Shown here piece by piece: positions 25,405-35,600 of a stretch of DNA of 64,000 bases. A program made the translations under genes and the position numbers. Below the pieces are notes generated by a model. The model was not told the DNA's origin, ran no database searches, and was given only the letters and a program-made list of their open reading frames with translations. Numbering within the stretch: the stretch's first letter is position 1; each line of letters starts with the position of its first letter. This DNA comes from Achromobacter insolitus (GTDB taxonomy: Bacteria > Pseudomonadota > Gammaproteobacteria > Burkholderiales > Burkholderiaceae_B). The stretch covers positions 246,067-310,066 of the forward strand of contig NZ_NJIF01000005.1 in NCBI RefSeq assembly GCF_002209555.1, written 5' to 3'.

Positions 25405-26643
25405 ATGGACAACGATACCCAGCGCCCCGCCGGCGCGCTCACCGGCATGCGCGTGATCGAGCTGTCGCAGATCATGGCCGGTCCAACCTGCGGCATGATG
25501 CTGGCCGACATGGGCGCCGACGTCATCAAGGTCGAAAAGCTCGATGGCGGAGACGATTCACGCCAGTACCGCGATCCGCAAATCAACGGCATCTCGGCGC
25601 CTTACCTCATGCTCAACCGCAACAAGCGCGCCATCGCGCTGGACCTGAAGCACCCGGAAGGCAAAAAGGTCCTGCTGCGTATGATCCGCGACGCCGACGT
25701 GGTGACGGAGAACTTCCGCAAAGGCACGATGGAAAAGCTGGGTCTGGGCTACGACACGCTGCGCCAGGAAAATCCCGGCCTCATTTACTGCGCGGTATCG
25801 GGCTACGGCACCACCGGCCCGTACGCCGATAAAGGCGGCTTCGATCTCGTGGCCCAAGGCTTTTCCGGCCTGATGGCGATTACCGGCGAACCGGGCGGGC
25901 CGCCGCTGCGCACCGGCAACTCCGTCGCAGATATCAACGCTGGCCTGCTGGCGGCATTCGGCGTGCTCGCGGCCTACCAGCACAAGCAACGCACCGGCGA
26001 AGGCCAGATCGTAGAAACTTCCCTGCTCGAAGCCAGCCTGCAGCAGCTGTACTGGCACGCCGCCATCTATTTCGGCAGCGGGGTTTCGCCCGGCCCCACG
26101 GGCTCTGCGCACGTACTCAGCGCACCCTACCAGGCCTTCCCCACGGCCACCGACTGGATCATCATCGGCGGCGCCAACGAGAAGAACTGGCAGCGCATCG
26201 CGCAGGCGCTGGGCAAGCCGCAGTGGGCGGACGATCCGCGCTACGCCCGCAACCGCGACCGCATGAATAACCGCGACGAACTGGTGGCAGAGATGTCGGC
26301 CATCCTGGAGACGCGCAGCGCGCAGGAATGGCTGGACGTTTTCGACGAGGCCGGCGTGCCCGCCGGGCCGGTGCATTCGATCGCGCAGGCGCTGTCGCAT
26401 CCGCAGACGCTGGCACGCGGCATGGTGGTGGAACAGGATCACCCGGTGGCCGGCAAGGTGCGCACCGTGGGCATGCCCGTGAAGCTGTCGGCCACACCCG
26501 CCCAGTATCATCGCGCGGCGCCGCGCCTGGGCGAGGACAGCATCGCCATCCTGGGAGAGTTCGGCTACGGAGAACAGGAAATCGATGCGCTGATAGACGC
26601 CGGCGTGGTCGCGGCCGTAGACCGTGAACGCGCACCGGCTTAG
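25405..26643 (+). CDS. CaiB/BaiF family (class III) CoA-transferase
   Basis: 412 aa from ATG 25405 with AGGAGG six bases upstream. Transfers CoA between carboxylic acids through an aspartyl-CoA thioester; the nucleophile is Asp147 in 'GGFDLVAQGFSGLM'. N-terminal 'GMRVIELSQIMAGPTCGMMLADMGADVIKVE' and C-terminal 'GVPAGPVHSIAQALSHPQTLARGM' are family hallmarks. Last gene of the Bug operon. Its stop is followed after 44 bp by the 285-bp repeat array, which would lie in its 3' untranslated region. Confidence 0.92.
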   Translation: MDNDTQRPAGALTGMRVIELSQIMAGPTCGMMLADMGADVIKVEKLDGGDDSRQYRDPQINGISAPYLMLNRNKRAIALDLKHPEGKKVLLRMIRDADVVTENFRKGTMEKLGLGYDTLRQENPGLIYCAVSGYGTTGPYADKGGFDLVAQGFSGLMAITGEPGGPPLRTGNSVADINAGLLAAFGVLAAYQHKQRTGEGQIVETSLLEASLQQLYWHAAIYFGSGVSPGPTGSAHVLSAPYQAFPTATDWIIIGGANEKNWQRIAQALGKPQWADDPRYARNRDRMNNRDELVAEMSAILETRSAQEWLDVFDEAGVPAGPVHSIAQALSHPQTLARGMVVEQDHPVAGKVRTVGMPVKLSATPAQYHRAAPRLGEDSIAILGEFGYGEQEIDALIDAGVVAAVDRERAPA

Positions 26644-26687
26644 GGCATCTTAGGCTGAATCGCTGGCGTTTGGTTTCGCAAGGCTGG

Positions 26688-26972
26688 GGGTTCTTGCGCC
26701 GCCGGCGTCCGGACTGCGGGATTCCGATGCTCGCCCCGGCGGGGCTGCGCTTCGGATCCCTCCGCCCGGCCACCGGCTCATGGCATCTGCCCATGAACGC
26801 GGTCCGAAACCAATGCATTGCGCGACCGCTAGCCGAGGACCCCGGAGCCATACGAAGCGCAGCCCCATTGGGGCGAGCATCGGAATGGCGCAGGGCAGCC
26901 TCGGCGGGCTAAAGAACACTGACATCGGCAAGCTCGAAGCCCTGCCGCCCCGCACTTCCTTCTTATGAGACA
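26688..26972. repeat. 285-bp repeat, unit 1
   Basis: Left arm 26721-26754 and right arm 26853-26886 pair at 31 of 34 positions; the only mismatches are the central triplets (GGC left, ATT right). The region between the arms (~98 bp) and the 3' part (AAGAACACTGACATCGGCAA...) recur in the other units. Confidence 0.8.
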
Positions 26973-27257
26973 GGGTTCTTGCGCCGCCGACGTCCGGACT
27001 GAGGGATTCCGATGCCCCCCCCAATGGAGCTGCGCTTTGGATCCCTCCGCCCAGCCACCGGCTCATGGCACCTGCCCATGAACGGGGTCCAAGACTAACG
27101 TATGGGGCGACTACCAGCCGAGGACCCCGGAGCCATACGAAGCGCAGCCCCAGCGGGGCGAGCATCGGAATGGCGCAGGGCAGCCTCGGCGGGCTAAAGA
27201 ACTTTGACATCCGCAAGCTCGAAGCCCTGCCGCCCCGCACTTCCTTCTTATGAGACA
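26973..27257. repeat. 285-bp repeat, unit 2 (most diverged)
   Basis: Left arm starting at 27006 is altered (a C-run and GGAGC replace the CCCC-NNN-GGGG core region), while the right arm 27138-27171 is intact with central triplet AGC. The hairpin would therefore be weaker here. Flanks match unit 1 closely, including the CGCACTTCCTTCTTATGAGA junction. Confidence 0.75.
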
Positions 27258-27520
27258 GGGTTCTTGCGCCGCCGACGTCCGGACTGCGGGATTCCGATGC
27301 TCGCCCCAATGGGGCTGCGCTTCGGATCCCTCCGCCCGGCCGCCGCCTCACGGCATCTGCCCATGAACGCGGTCTAAAACCAGCGCATTGCGCGACTGTC
27401 AGCCGAGGACCCCGGAGCCATACGAAGCGCAGCCCCGCCGGGGCGAGCATCGGAATGGCGCAGGGCAGCCTCGGCGGCTAAAGAACCCTGACATCCGCAA
27501 GCTCGAAGCCCTGCCGCCCA
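27258..27520. repeat. 285-bp repeat, unit 3 (3' end truncated)
   Basis: Left arm 27291-27324 has central AAT and right arm 27423-27456 central GCC. The unit has lost one G in CTCGGCGGGCTAAAG and ends near CTGCCGCCC, without the CTTATGAGACAG junction found after units 1 and 2. It abuts the 3' end of livF. Confidence 0.75.
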
Positions 27521-27538
27521 GAAGATCCCGGCCCCGCC

Positions 27539-28266
27539 CTACTCCGACTCACCCAGGTAGGCCGCACGCACCTTGGGATCGTGCAACATGTCGCCGGCGG
27601 GACCTGACAGGATGATCTCGCCGGACTCCATCACGTAGCCGCGATGGCTGTTTTCCAATGCCAGGCGCGCGTTCTGCTCGATCAGCAGAATGGTGACGCC
27701 TTCGCTGGCGATGGTGCGCACCACTTCGAAGACCTTCTCCACCATCAGCGGCGCCAGGCCCATCGAGGGCTCGTCCAGCAACAGCAGCCTGGGGCGCGCG
27801 ATCATCGCGCGGCCCATCGCCACCATCTGCTGCTCGCCGCCGGACAACGTGCCGGCCGCCTGCTTGCGACGCTCGGCCAGGCGCGGGAACAGCGTGAAGA
27901 CACGGTCGGTGTCCTGGCGGATCTGGGCCGCATCGCGGCGGATGTAGGCCCCCATCGCCAGGTTTTCCTCGATGGTGAGCTGGCCGAAGATGCCACGCCC
28001 TTCCGGCACCATCACCAGGCCGCGCCGCACCAGCTCGTGCGATTTCTGCCCGCCGACGGATTGGCCCGCGTAAACCACTTCACCGCCTGCCAGCGGCACC
28101 AGTCCGCAGATAGCGCGCAACGTGGTGCTCTTGCCGGCGCCGTTGGCGCCGATCAGGCAGACCAGCTCGCCTTCGTCCACACGCAGGTCGATGCCGCGCA
28201 CCGCGCGGATGCCGCCGTAAGAGACCTGCAGGCCCCGTAATTCCAGTAGGGGTTGGGATGCTGCCG

Positions 28267-28270
<4 letters not shown>
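27539..28270 (-). CDS. livF: Branched-chain amino-acid ABC transporter ATPase LivF
   Basis: 243 aa. Walker A 'GANGAGKST', signature 'LSGGEQQM', Walker B 'LLLLDEPSMGLAP' and 'IEQNA' in place of the H-loop His, as in LivF. Last of the five co-oriented liv genes; its start overlaps livG by four bases. Downstream of its stop lie the tandem 285-bp repeats, so no ordinary terminator is seen. Confidence 0.93.
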
Positions 28271-29063
<793 letters not shown>

Positions 29064-29067
<4 letters not shown>

Positions 29068-30152
29068 GCCGCGCCTCCTTGGGTCTTCGTCGCCAGTTCA
29101 CGCTTGCGCACCGCCGAGGGCCACAGGCCGGCAGGACGGAACAACATCACGCACACCATGGCCAAGCCGAACAGCAGCATGCGGATGCCTTCGGGATCCA
29201 GCACCACGGCACCGAACAGCATGTGTTGAACGGGTTCGACCACTGCGCGCAGGAACTCCGGCAGCGCCGCCAGGATCAACGCCCCGAGGATCACGCCCGG
29301 GATGTGGCCCATGCCGCCCAGCACCACCATGCACAGGATGGAGATGGATTCCATCAGCGAGAAGCTCTCGGGACTGACGAAGCCCTGCATCGACGCGAAC
29401 AATGCGCCCGCCACGCCGCCGAAGGACGCGCCCATCGCGAACGCCAGCAGCTTGATGTTGCGGGTATTGATGCCCATGGCCTTGGCCGCGATCTCGTCTT
29501 CGCGAATCGCTTCCCAGGCTCGGCCGATGCGCGAATTCTGCAGGCGCACGCAGACCACTACGATGATCAACGTCAGGGCAAGCAGCAGGTAGTAGTATTT
29601 TTCGGGCCCGGTCACGCGCAGACCCAGCAGGCTCTCTGTGCGGCCGAAAGCGAATTCGCCTACCTTGAAGGTGTCGATACGGTTGATGCCCTGCGGTCCG
29701 TTGGTGATGTTGACCGGCGCATTCAGGTTGTTCAGGAAGATCCGGATGATCTCGCCGAAACCCAAGGTCACGATGGCCAGGTAATCGCCTCTGAGCTTGA
29801 GCGTGGGCGCCCCCAGCAGCACGCCGAACAGGCACGCCACCGCCAGCGCGATCGGCAGGATCGCCCAGAACGGCAGGTGCAGGCCGAAATGCGGCGAAGC
29901 CAACAACGCCCAGGTGTAGGCGCCCACCGCATAGAACGCGATGTAGCCCAGGTCCAGCAATCCGGCAAAGCCCACCACGATGTTCAAGCCCAGCGACAGC
30001 ATCACGTACAGCAAGGCGAAGTTCAGGATGCGCACCCAGCTCTGGCCGGCCATGCCGATGACAAACGGCAGCACCGCCAGGACCACGCCGATCAGCGCGA
30101 TGCCGATCAGGTTGCGGGTCGAGAACCCGCTGTTCTTCAGGGTTGTGCTCAT
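29064..30152 (-). CDS. livM: Branched-chain amino-acid ABC transporter permease LivM
   Basis: 362 aa from ATG 30152 ('MSTTLKNSG'), four bases inside the livH stop; longer frames upstream run through livH in another frame. About ten membrane segments, with the family signatures 'GLNIVVGFAGLLDLGYIAFYAVGAY' and the coupling loop 'GRAWEAIREDEIAAKAMGIN'. Works with LivH as the membrane channel. Confidence 0.93.
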
Positions 30153-31078
30153 GCCCGGTCTCCCACGCGTTCGCCCAGCAGGCCCGAGGGACGGAAGATC
30201 AGCACCAGCACCAACACGAAGAACGCGAACACGTCCTGATAGTGGCTGCCCAGGAAGCCGCCCGTCAGGTCGCCGATGTAGCCGGCGCCCAGGGATTCGA
30301 TGATGCCCAGCAGCAGGCCGCCCGCCATGGCGCCGACCAGATTGCCGATGCCGCCCAGCACCGCGGCCGTGAAGGCTTTCAGCCCCAGCATGAAGCCCAT
30401 GGTGTATTGGGACACGCCGTAGTAGGTCGCCACCATCATGCCGGCCACCGCGGCCAGCGCAGATCCGATCAGGAAGGCTGCCGAAATGACGGTGTTGATA
30501 TTCACGCCCATCAGCCCGGCCACTTCGCGGTTCTGCGCGGTGGCGCGCATCGCCGTGCCCAGCCGCGTCTTGTGCACCACGGCCAGCAGCCCGCCCATGA
30601 TCAGGGCGGCGATCACCACGATGGCGATCTGCAGCGAGCTCATGCGCGCGCCGCCGATCTCGAACACCTGCGGCGACAGCACCTGCGGAAAGTTCAGGTA
30701 GTTGCGGCCCCAGCCCATCATGGCCACGTTCTGCAGGATGATGGACACGCCGATGGCGGTGATCAGCGCGGCCAGGCGGGGCGCGCGGCGCAGTGGCCTG
30801 TAAGCCACGCGCTCGGCGGTCCAGCCCACCGCCATGCACAGCGGCACGGACACCAGCAAGCCGACGCCCAGCACGACGAAGGCGGACGTGGAGGGATCAC
30901 CGCCCACCAGCGAAATGGCAATGGTGGTCGCTGCCATCGCGCCGATCATGACGACGTCGCCATGCGCGAAGTTGATCAACCCGATGATGCCGTACACCAT
31001 GGTGTAGCCGAGGGCGACCAGGGCGTACACGCTGCCTAGCGTGACGCCGTTAATCAGTTGTTGAATGAAGATATCCAT
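30149..31078 (-). CDS. livH: Branched-chain amino-acid ABC transporter permease LivH
   Basis: 309 aa from ATG 31078 ('MDIFIQQLINGVTLGSVYAL'), the standard LivH N-terminus. Signatures 'MVYGIIGLINFAHGDVVMIGA' and the EAA-like 'TRLGTAMRATAQNREVAGLMGVN' are present. It lies 149 bp behind livJ; that gap contains a GC-rich hairpin that may lower expression of the membrane parts relative to the binding protein. Confidence 0.93.
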   Translation of the reverse strand: MDIFIQQLINGVTLGSVYALVALGYTMVYGIIGLINFAHGDVVMIGAMAATTIAISLVGGDPSTSAFVVLGVGLLVSVPLCMAVGWTAERVAYRPLRRAPRLAALITAIGVSIILQNVAMMGWGRNYLNFPQVLSPQVFEIGGARMSSLQIAIVVIAALIMGGLLAVVHKTRLGTAMRATAQNREVAGLMGVNINTVISAAFLIGSALAAVAGMMVATYYGVSQYTMGFMLGLKAFTAAVLGGIGNLVGAMAGGLLLGIIESLGAGYIGDLTGGFLGSHYQDVFAFFVLVLVLIFRPSGLLGERVGDRA

Positions 31079-31150
31079 AGGGGCCGCGGAATAAGCCTGG
31101 AAAAATCGCGCGGTGGCGGCCCTCGGGCCTGCCACGGCGCCGCGCGTGGC

Positions 31151-31168
31151 GCGCGCCGGACGGCGCGC
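31151..31168 (-). terminator. GC-rich attenuating hairpin between livJ and livH
   Basis: GCGCGCC (31151-31157) pairs with GGCGCGC (31162-31168) across a GGAC loop; adjoining GC-rich bases may extend it. There is no T-run. Such intercistronic hairpins commonly stabilise or partially terminate the binding-protein mRNA so that it is made in excess over the permeases. Confidence 0.5.
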
Positions 31169-31227
31169 ACGCTGCAAAGCGGGCGGGACGCGGCGCGCAG
31201 CCGGCTTCCCGCCCGGGTCCAACCGCC

Positions 31228-32373
31228 TTAGTTGGCTTGGCTGACCATCGTTTCAACCATCTCCCACTTGCCGTTCTTGACTTCGTAGATGGTGACCGAG
31301 ATTTCCTTCAAATCGCCGTTGGCGTCATACGAGATGTGCTCGCTGGTCGCGCCCTTGCGGTTCAGCTTGGCCAGGGCCGGCAGGTACTTCTCGGGCTTGG
31401 CGGAACCGGCCTGCTCGATGGCGGAGATCATGTTCCACGCGCCATCGTAGGCGTAAGGCGCGTACACGCCAGGCGCCTTCTTGAAGCGCGCCTGGTAGCG
31501 CTGCTCGAAGTCCTTGCCCGCGGCCATCTTGTCCAGCGGCACGCCGGCCAGCGAGGCGTAGGTGCCATCGGCGGCATCGCCCGCCAGCTTGATGAAGGTA
31601 TCGCTGCGGGTCATTTCACCCGAAACCAGCGGCGCCTTCAGGCCCAGGGTCGCCAACTGGCGCTTCATGGGACCGGATTGCGCGTCCAGGCCGCCATAGA
31701 AAATGGCGTCGGGAGCGGAACCCTTGATGTTGGTCAGGATGGCGGTGAAGTCATTGGCCTTGTCGGTGGTGTACTCGCGGCGCACGACCTGGCCGCCGGC
31801 CGCCTTGACGGCCTTCTCGACCTCGTCAGCCAGGCCCTGGCCATAAGCGGTGCGGTCATCAATGATGGCGACCTTCTTGGCCTTCAGCTTTTCCACCATG
31901 AACTTGCCGACCGCGGCGCCCTGCTGGGTGTCGCTGGTCATCATGCGGAAGGTAGTCTCGTAGCCTTGCTTGGTGTATTCGGGAGAAGTCGCCATGGCGA
32001 TCTGGGGCAGGCCGGCTTCATGGTAGACGCGCGAAGCCGGGATCGTCGTACCCGAGTTGAAGTGGCCCAGGATGCCGACCACGTCCTGGTCGACCAATTG
32101 CTGGGCAACCTGCACACCGACGCGGGGATCCGCCTGGTCGTCGCGCGACACCAGCACGAACTTGGCGGTTTCGCCGTCGACCTTGATGCCCTTCTTGTTG
32201 GCTTCTTCCAGGGCCAGGTTCAGGCCGTTCTGCATGTCTTCGCCATAGTGCGATTGCGGACCGGTCAGCGGCGCGGCAAAACCGAACTTGACGTCGGCTG
32301 CCTGCGCGGAGGCGGCCATGCCGGCGGCGGCGATGCTGGCGGCGAGAAGCTTCAAAGTGGTGCGGAACTTCAT
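31228..32373 (-). CDS. livJ: Branched-chain amino-acid ABC solute-binding protein
   Basis: 381 aa with signal peptide 'KLLAASIAAAGMAASAQA' before 'ADVKFGFAAPLTGPQSHYGED'. Family-6 periplasmic receptor for Leu/Ile/Val ('GHFNSGTTIPASRVYHEAGLPQIAMATSPEYT', 'AIIDDRTAYGQGLADE'). GGAGGA precedes ATG 32373. First gene of livJHMGF. LivJ or LivK cannot be told apart here; specificity for related amino acids is possible. Confidence 0.92.
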   Translation of the reverse strand: MKFRTTLKLLAASIAAAGMAASAQAADVKFGFAAPLTGPQSHYGEDMQNGLNLALEEANKKGIKVDGETAKFVLVSRDDQADPRVGVQVAQQLVDQDVVGILGHFNSGTTIPASRVYHEAGLPQIAMATSPEYTKQGYETTFRMMTSDTQQGAAVGKFMVEKLKAKKVAIIDDRTAYGQGLADEVEKAVKAAGGQVVRREYTTDKANDFTAILTNIKGSAPDAIFYGGLDAQSGPMKRQLATLGLKAPLVSGEMTRSDTFIKLAGDAADGTYASLAGVPLDKMAAGKDFEQRYQARFKKAPGVYAPYAYDGAWNMISAIEQAGSAKPEKYLPALAKLNRKGATSEHISYDANGDLKEISVTIYEVKNGKWEMVETMVSQAN

Positions 32374-32492
32374 GGGTATCCTCCGAGTGTCGGACTTAAG
32401 ACCTTGTTATACCTGAGCTTTTAGCCAGGCTTTTGGTTTTTCACTACTGCAAGCCCGATGTAGCGGGAGCTTGCGCCTGCAAATTCTGCAAG

Positions 32493-32521
32493 ATCCGGAA
32501 GCCGGGTTGCGACTTCCGGAT
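32493..32521. repeat. Perfect 9-bp inverted repeat upstream of livJ
   Basis: ATCCGGAAG at 32493-32501 and CTTCCGGAT at 32513-32521 with an 11-base loop. It lies 120-150 bp ahead of livJ in the 237-bp livJ/putA spacer. An operator for a liv regulator or a transcript hairpin; nothing distinguishes the two by eye. Confidence 0.4.
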
Positions 32522-32574
32522 TTGAGGTGCGACCGGATTTTGCTTCCAGTGCAACCCCGGCCGATATTGGAGAT

Positions 32575-32596
32575 AACCCTTGGATACCCAAGGGTT
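32575..32596 (-). terminator. Hairpin 15 bp after the putA stop
   Basis: A 9-bp perfect stem, AACCCTTGG (32575-32583) with CCAAGGGTT (32588-32596), loop of four. On the leftward putA transcript it comes just after the stop codon, but the following bases (TATCTCC) are only weakly U-rich, so termination may be partial or Rho-aided. Confidence 0.55.
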
Positions 32597-32610
32597 GCCC
32601 ACAGCCGGCC

Positions 32611-35600
32611 TCAACCGATGGTCATGAGGCTGGCGTTGCCGCCCGCCGCTGCCGTATTGACGCTGAGGGAGCGCTCCGCCAGCAGGCGTTCCGGGACATA
32701 GCTGGCGCCCGCCGCGATCGCGTCGGACGTGAGGCCATGCACCGACAGAATGGCCCCCGGACGCTGCGCGATGCGCTGGTTCAGCGCCCGCAGCGCGTCG
32801 CCATCGCCTTCGAACAGCACGGCTTGATAGTCCGCCTGGTCGACCTCGTCATCGGCCAGAATGCCTGCCTGCTCCTGCTGGCTGGCGTCCAGCGACGCCA
32901 ACAGCGCCTGCGCCGCCGGCGTGTCCGCGAACCAGGCATGGTTGCCGGTCAGTCTGGCGACCGACCATTGCGCCCGCGCGCCGGCTTCGGTGGCGGCCAC
33001 GCAATACACCGCGCCGCGCGGCTCGACCACATAAGTATTGGTTTCGCCGGTCGGGCCCGGCAGCGCAATGCGCTGCGGCAAGGGCGCTGCCGCATCGAGG
33101 GCCGGTGGCAAGCCAGCCGGGCGCGTGCCCAGCAAGCGATACATGTAGAGCGGACCGCCGGCCTTGGGGCCGGTGCCGGACAGGCATTCGCCGCCAAAGG
33201 GCTGCACGCCCACCACAGCGCCCACGATATTGCGGTTCACGTAAACGTTGCCCGCGTGGACCTGGCCAGTCACGTGCGCAATGGTTTCATCAATGCGCGT
33301 ATGCACGCCGAATGTCAGGCCATAACCGGTGCCGTTGATAGCGTCCAGCAAGGCGTCGAGCTCATCGCGCTTGTAGCGGACTACGTGCAGCACGGGGCCG
33401 AACACTTCGCGCGTCAGTTCGCTGATATGGTCGATTTCGATGATGGTGGGCGGCACGAAGGTGCCATGGCGGCATTCGCCATTCAGTTCCACCTGATCGA
33501 CGCGGTGGCCCGCCGTGCGCAGCGTCTCGATGTGGCGCTGGATGCCATTGCGCGCTTCCGTGTCGATCACGGGCCCCACGTCCACGGACAGGCGGTCGGG
33601 GTTGCCCACGCTCAGTTCGCGCATCGCGCCGCGCAGCATGGTCAGCACGTGGTCGGCATTGTCTTCCTGCACGCACAGCACGCGCAGCGCCGAGCAACGC
33701 TGGCCCGCCGAATCGAACGCGGAGGTCAGCACGTCGAACACAACCTGCTCCGACAACGCCGAGGAATCCACCACCATGGCGTTCTGGCCGCCGGTCTCCG
33801 CGATCAGCGGGATGGTGTGACCGGCGTCGTCCAGGCGGTCCGCCAGCGTGCGGGCGATGATGCGCGCGACGTCGGTGGATCCGGTAAACATCACACCGCG
33901 CACGCTCGGGCTGGCAACCAGTTGCGCGCCTACGGTTTCGCCGCGGCCCGGCAGCAGCTGCACGGCCCCGGCCGGCACGCCGGCCGCGCGCAGGATGGCG
34001 ACGGCTTGCGCGGCGATCAACGGCGTCTGTTCGGCGGGCTTGGCAACCACCGTATTGCCGGCGGCCAGCGCGGCCGCCACCTGGCCCGTGAAAATGGCCA
34101 GCGGAAAATTCCAGGGGCTGATGCACAGCACAGTGCCCAGCGGGCGATGCGTATCGTTGCTGAACTCCGCCTCGGCCTGGTCCGCGTAATAACGCAGGAA
34201 GTCCACGGCCTCGCGTACTTCGGCGATGGCGTTGGGCAGCGACTTGCCGGCCTCCCGCACGATCAGGCCAAGCAAGGTCTGCATCTGCTCTTCCAGCAAT
34301 TGCGCGGCACGGCGCAAGCACTGGGCGCGCTCGGTCACCGGCGTGGATTGCCAGATGGGCGCCGTATTGGCGGCGGCACGCAGCGCGGCCTCGGCCTCCG
34401 CTTCCTGTGCCTCGATCACGTGGCCCACCACGTCGCGCAGGTTGGCGGGGTTGCGAACCTCGATGGCGCGGGCGGCATCCCAAGCCCCCTCGCCTTCACC
34501 CAGCATGGGCCCGGCGCGCCACGGCATCGCGGCGCTCGCCAACAAGGCGGCGGACAGCGATCCCAGGCGATGTTCATTGCTCAGGTCCAGGCCCGCCGAA
34601 TTGGCCCGGGCGCCTTCCTGCGGATCGCCATAGAGTTCCCGCGGCAGCGGAATCTTCTCGTGCGGCGCGCCCAGCGGCACGATGCGCGCGGCGGCTTCCA
34701 CCGGGTCGGCCACCAGTTGCTCGACCGGGATGCTCTCGTCGCCGATCAGGTTGACGAAGGACGTGTTGGCGCCGTTTTCGAGCAAGCGGCGCACCAGGTA
34801 GGCCAACAAGGTTTCATGCGTGCCCACCGGCGCGTAGATGCGGCACGGGCGATTGAGCTTGCCTTGGGACAACGGGCCCACTACTTCGTCGTACAAGGGT
34901 TCGCCCATGCCGTGCAGGCATTGGAATTCGTACTGGCCGGGGTAGTAATTCTGGCCCGCCAGCTGGTAGATGGCCGACAGCGTGTAGGCGTTGTGCGTGG
35001 CGAACTGCGGGAACACCGCCTCCGGCGCGCCCAGCAGCTTGCGGGCGCAGGCCAGGTAGGCCACATCCGTGTAGACCTTGCGCGTGTAGACCGGATAACC
35101 TTCCAGGCCATCGACCTGGGCGCGCTTGATCTCGCTGTCCCAGTACGCGCCCTTGACCAGGCGCACCATTACGCGATGGCGGCTGCGGCGGGCCAGGTCG
35201 ATCACGTAGTCGATCACAAAGGGCGCACGCTTCTGGTAGGCCTGGATCACGAAGCCGATACCGTTCCAACCGTCCAGCTCGGGCTCGAAGCAAAGCGCCT
35301 CCAGCAGGTCCAGCGATATTTCCAGGCGGTCGGCCTCCTCGGCGTCGATATTCAGGCCGATGTCGTAGCTGCGAGCCAGCACGGTCAGCGCCTTCACGCG
35401 CGGCAGCAATTCAGCCATGACGCGCTCGCGCTGGGCGCGAGAGTAACGCGGATGCAAGGCAGATAGCTTGATCGAGATGCCCGGGCCTTCGTAGATTCCG
35501 CGACCCGCCGCGGCCTTGCCTATCGCGTGGATGGCCTGCTCGTACGACGCGTAATAGCGGTCGGCGTCCTCGGCCGTGGTCGCGGCCTCGCCCAGCATGT

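Larger units (their letters stand above)
26688..27520. repeat. Triple tandem repeat of 285 bp with long internal inverted repeats
   Basis: The gene-free 0.9 kb between the convergent stops of the CoA-transferase gene (26643) and livF (27539) consists of three imperfect copies with an exact 285-bp period. Landmarks: forward 34-mers start at 26721, 27006 and 27291; their inverted partners start at 26853, 27138 and 27423. Each 34-mer has an inner palindrome CCCC-NNN-GGGG. The alternating orientation resembles a bacterial interspersed mosaic (REP/BIME) array on a large scale. 285 is a multiple of three, so a minus-strand frame stays open through all copies; I regard that ORF as non-coding. Confidence 0.85.

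Noticed and set aside
26688..27520. CRISPR array
   Set aside because: Units are 285 bp and nearly identical throughout, with no short repeat/variable spacer alternation and no cas genes.
32527..35466. 979-codon plus-strand frame antisense to putA
   Set aside because: Same codon-bias shadow; no recognisable protein and no ribosome-binding site.
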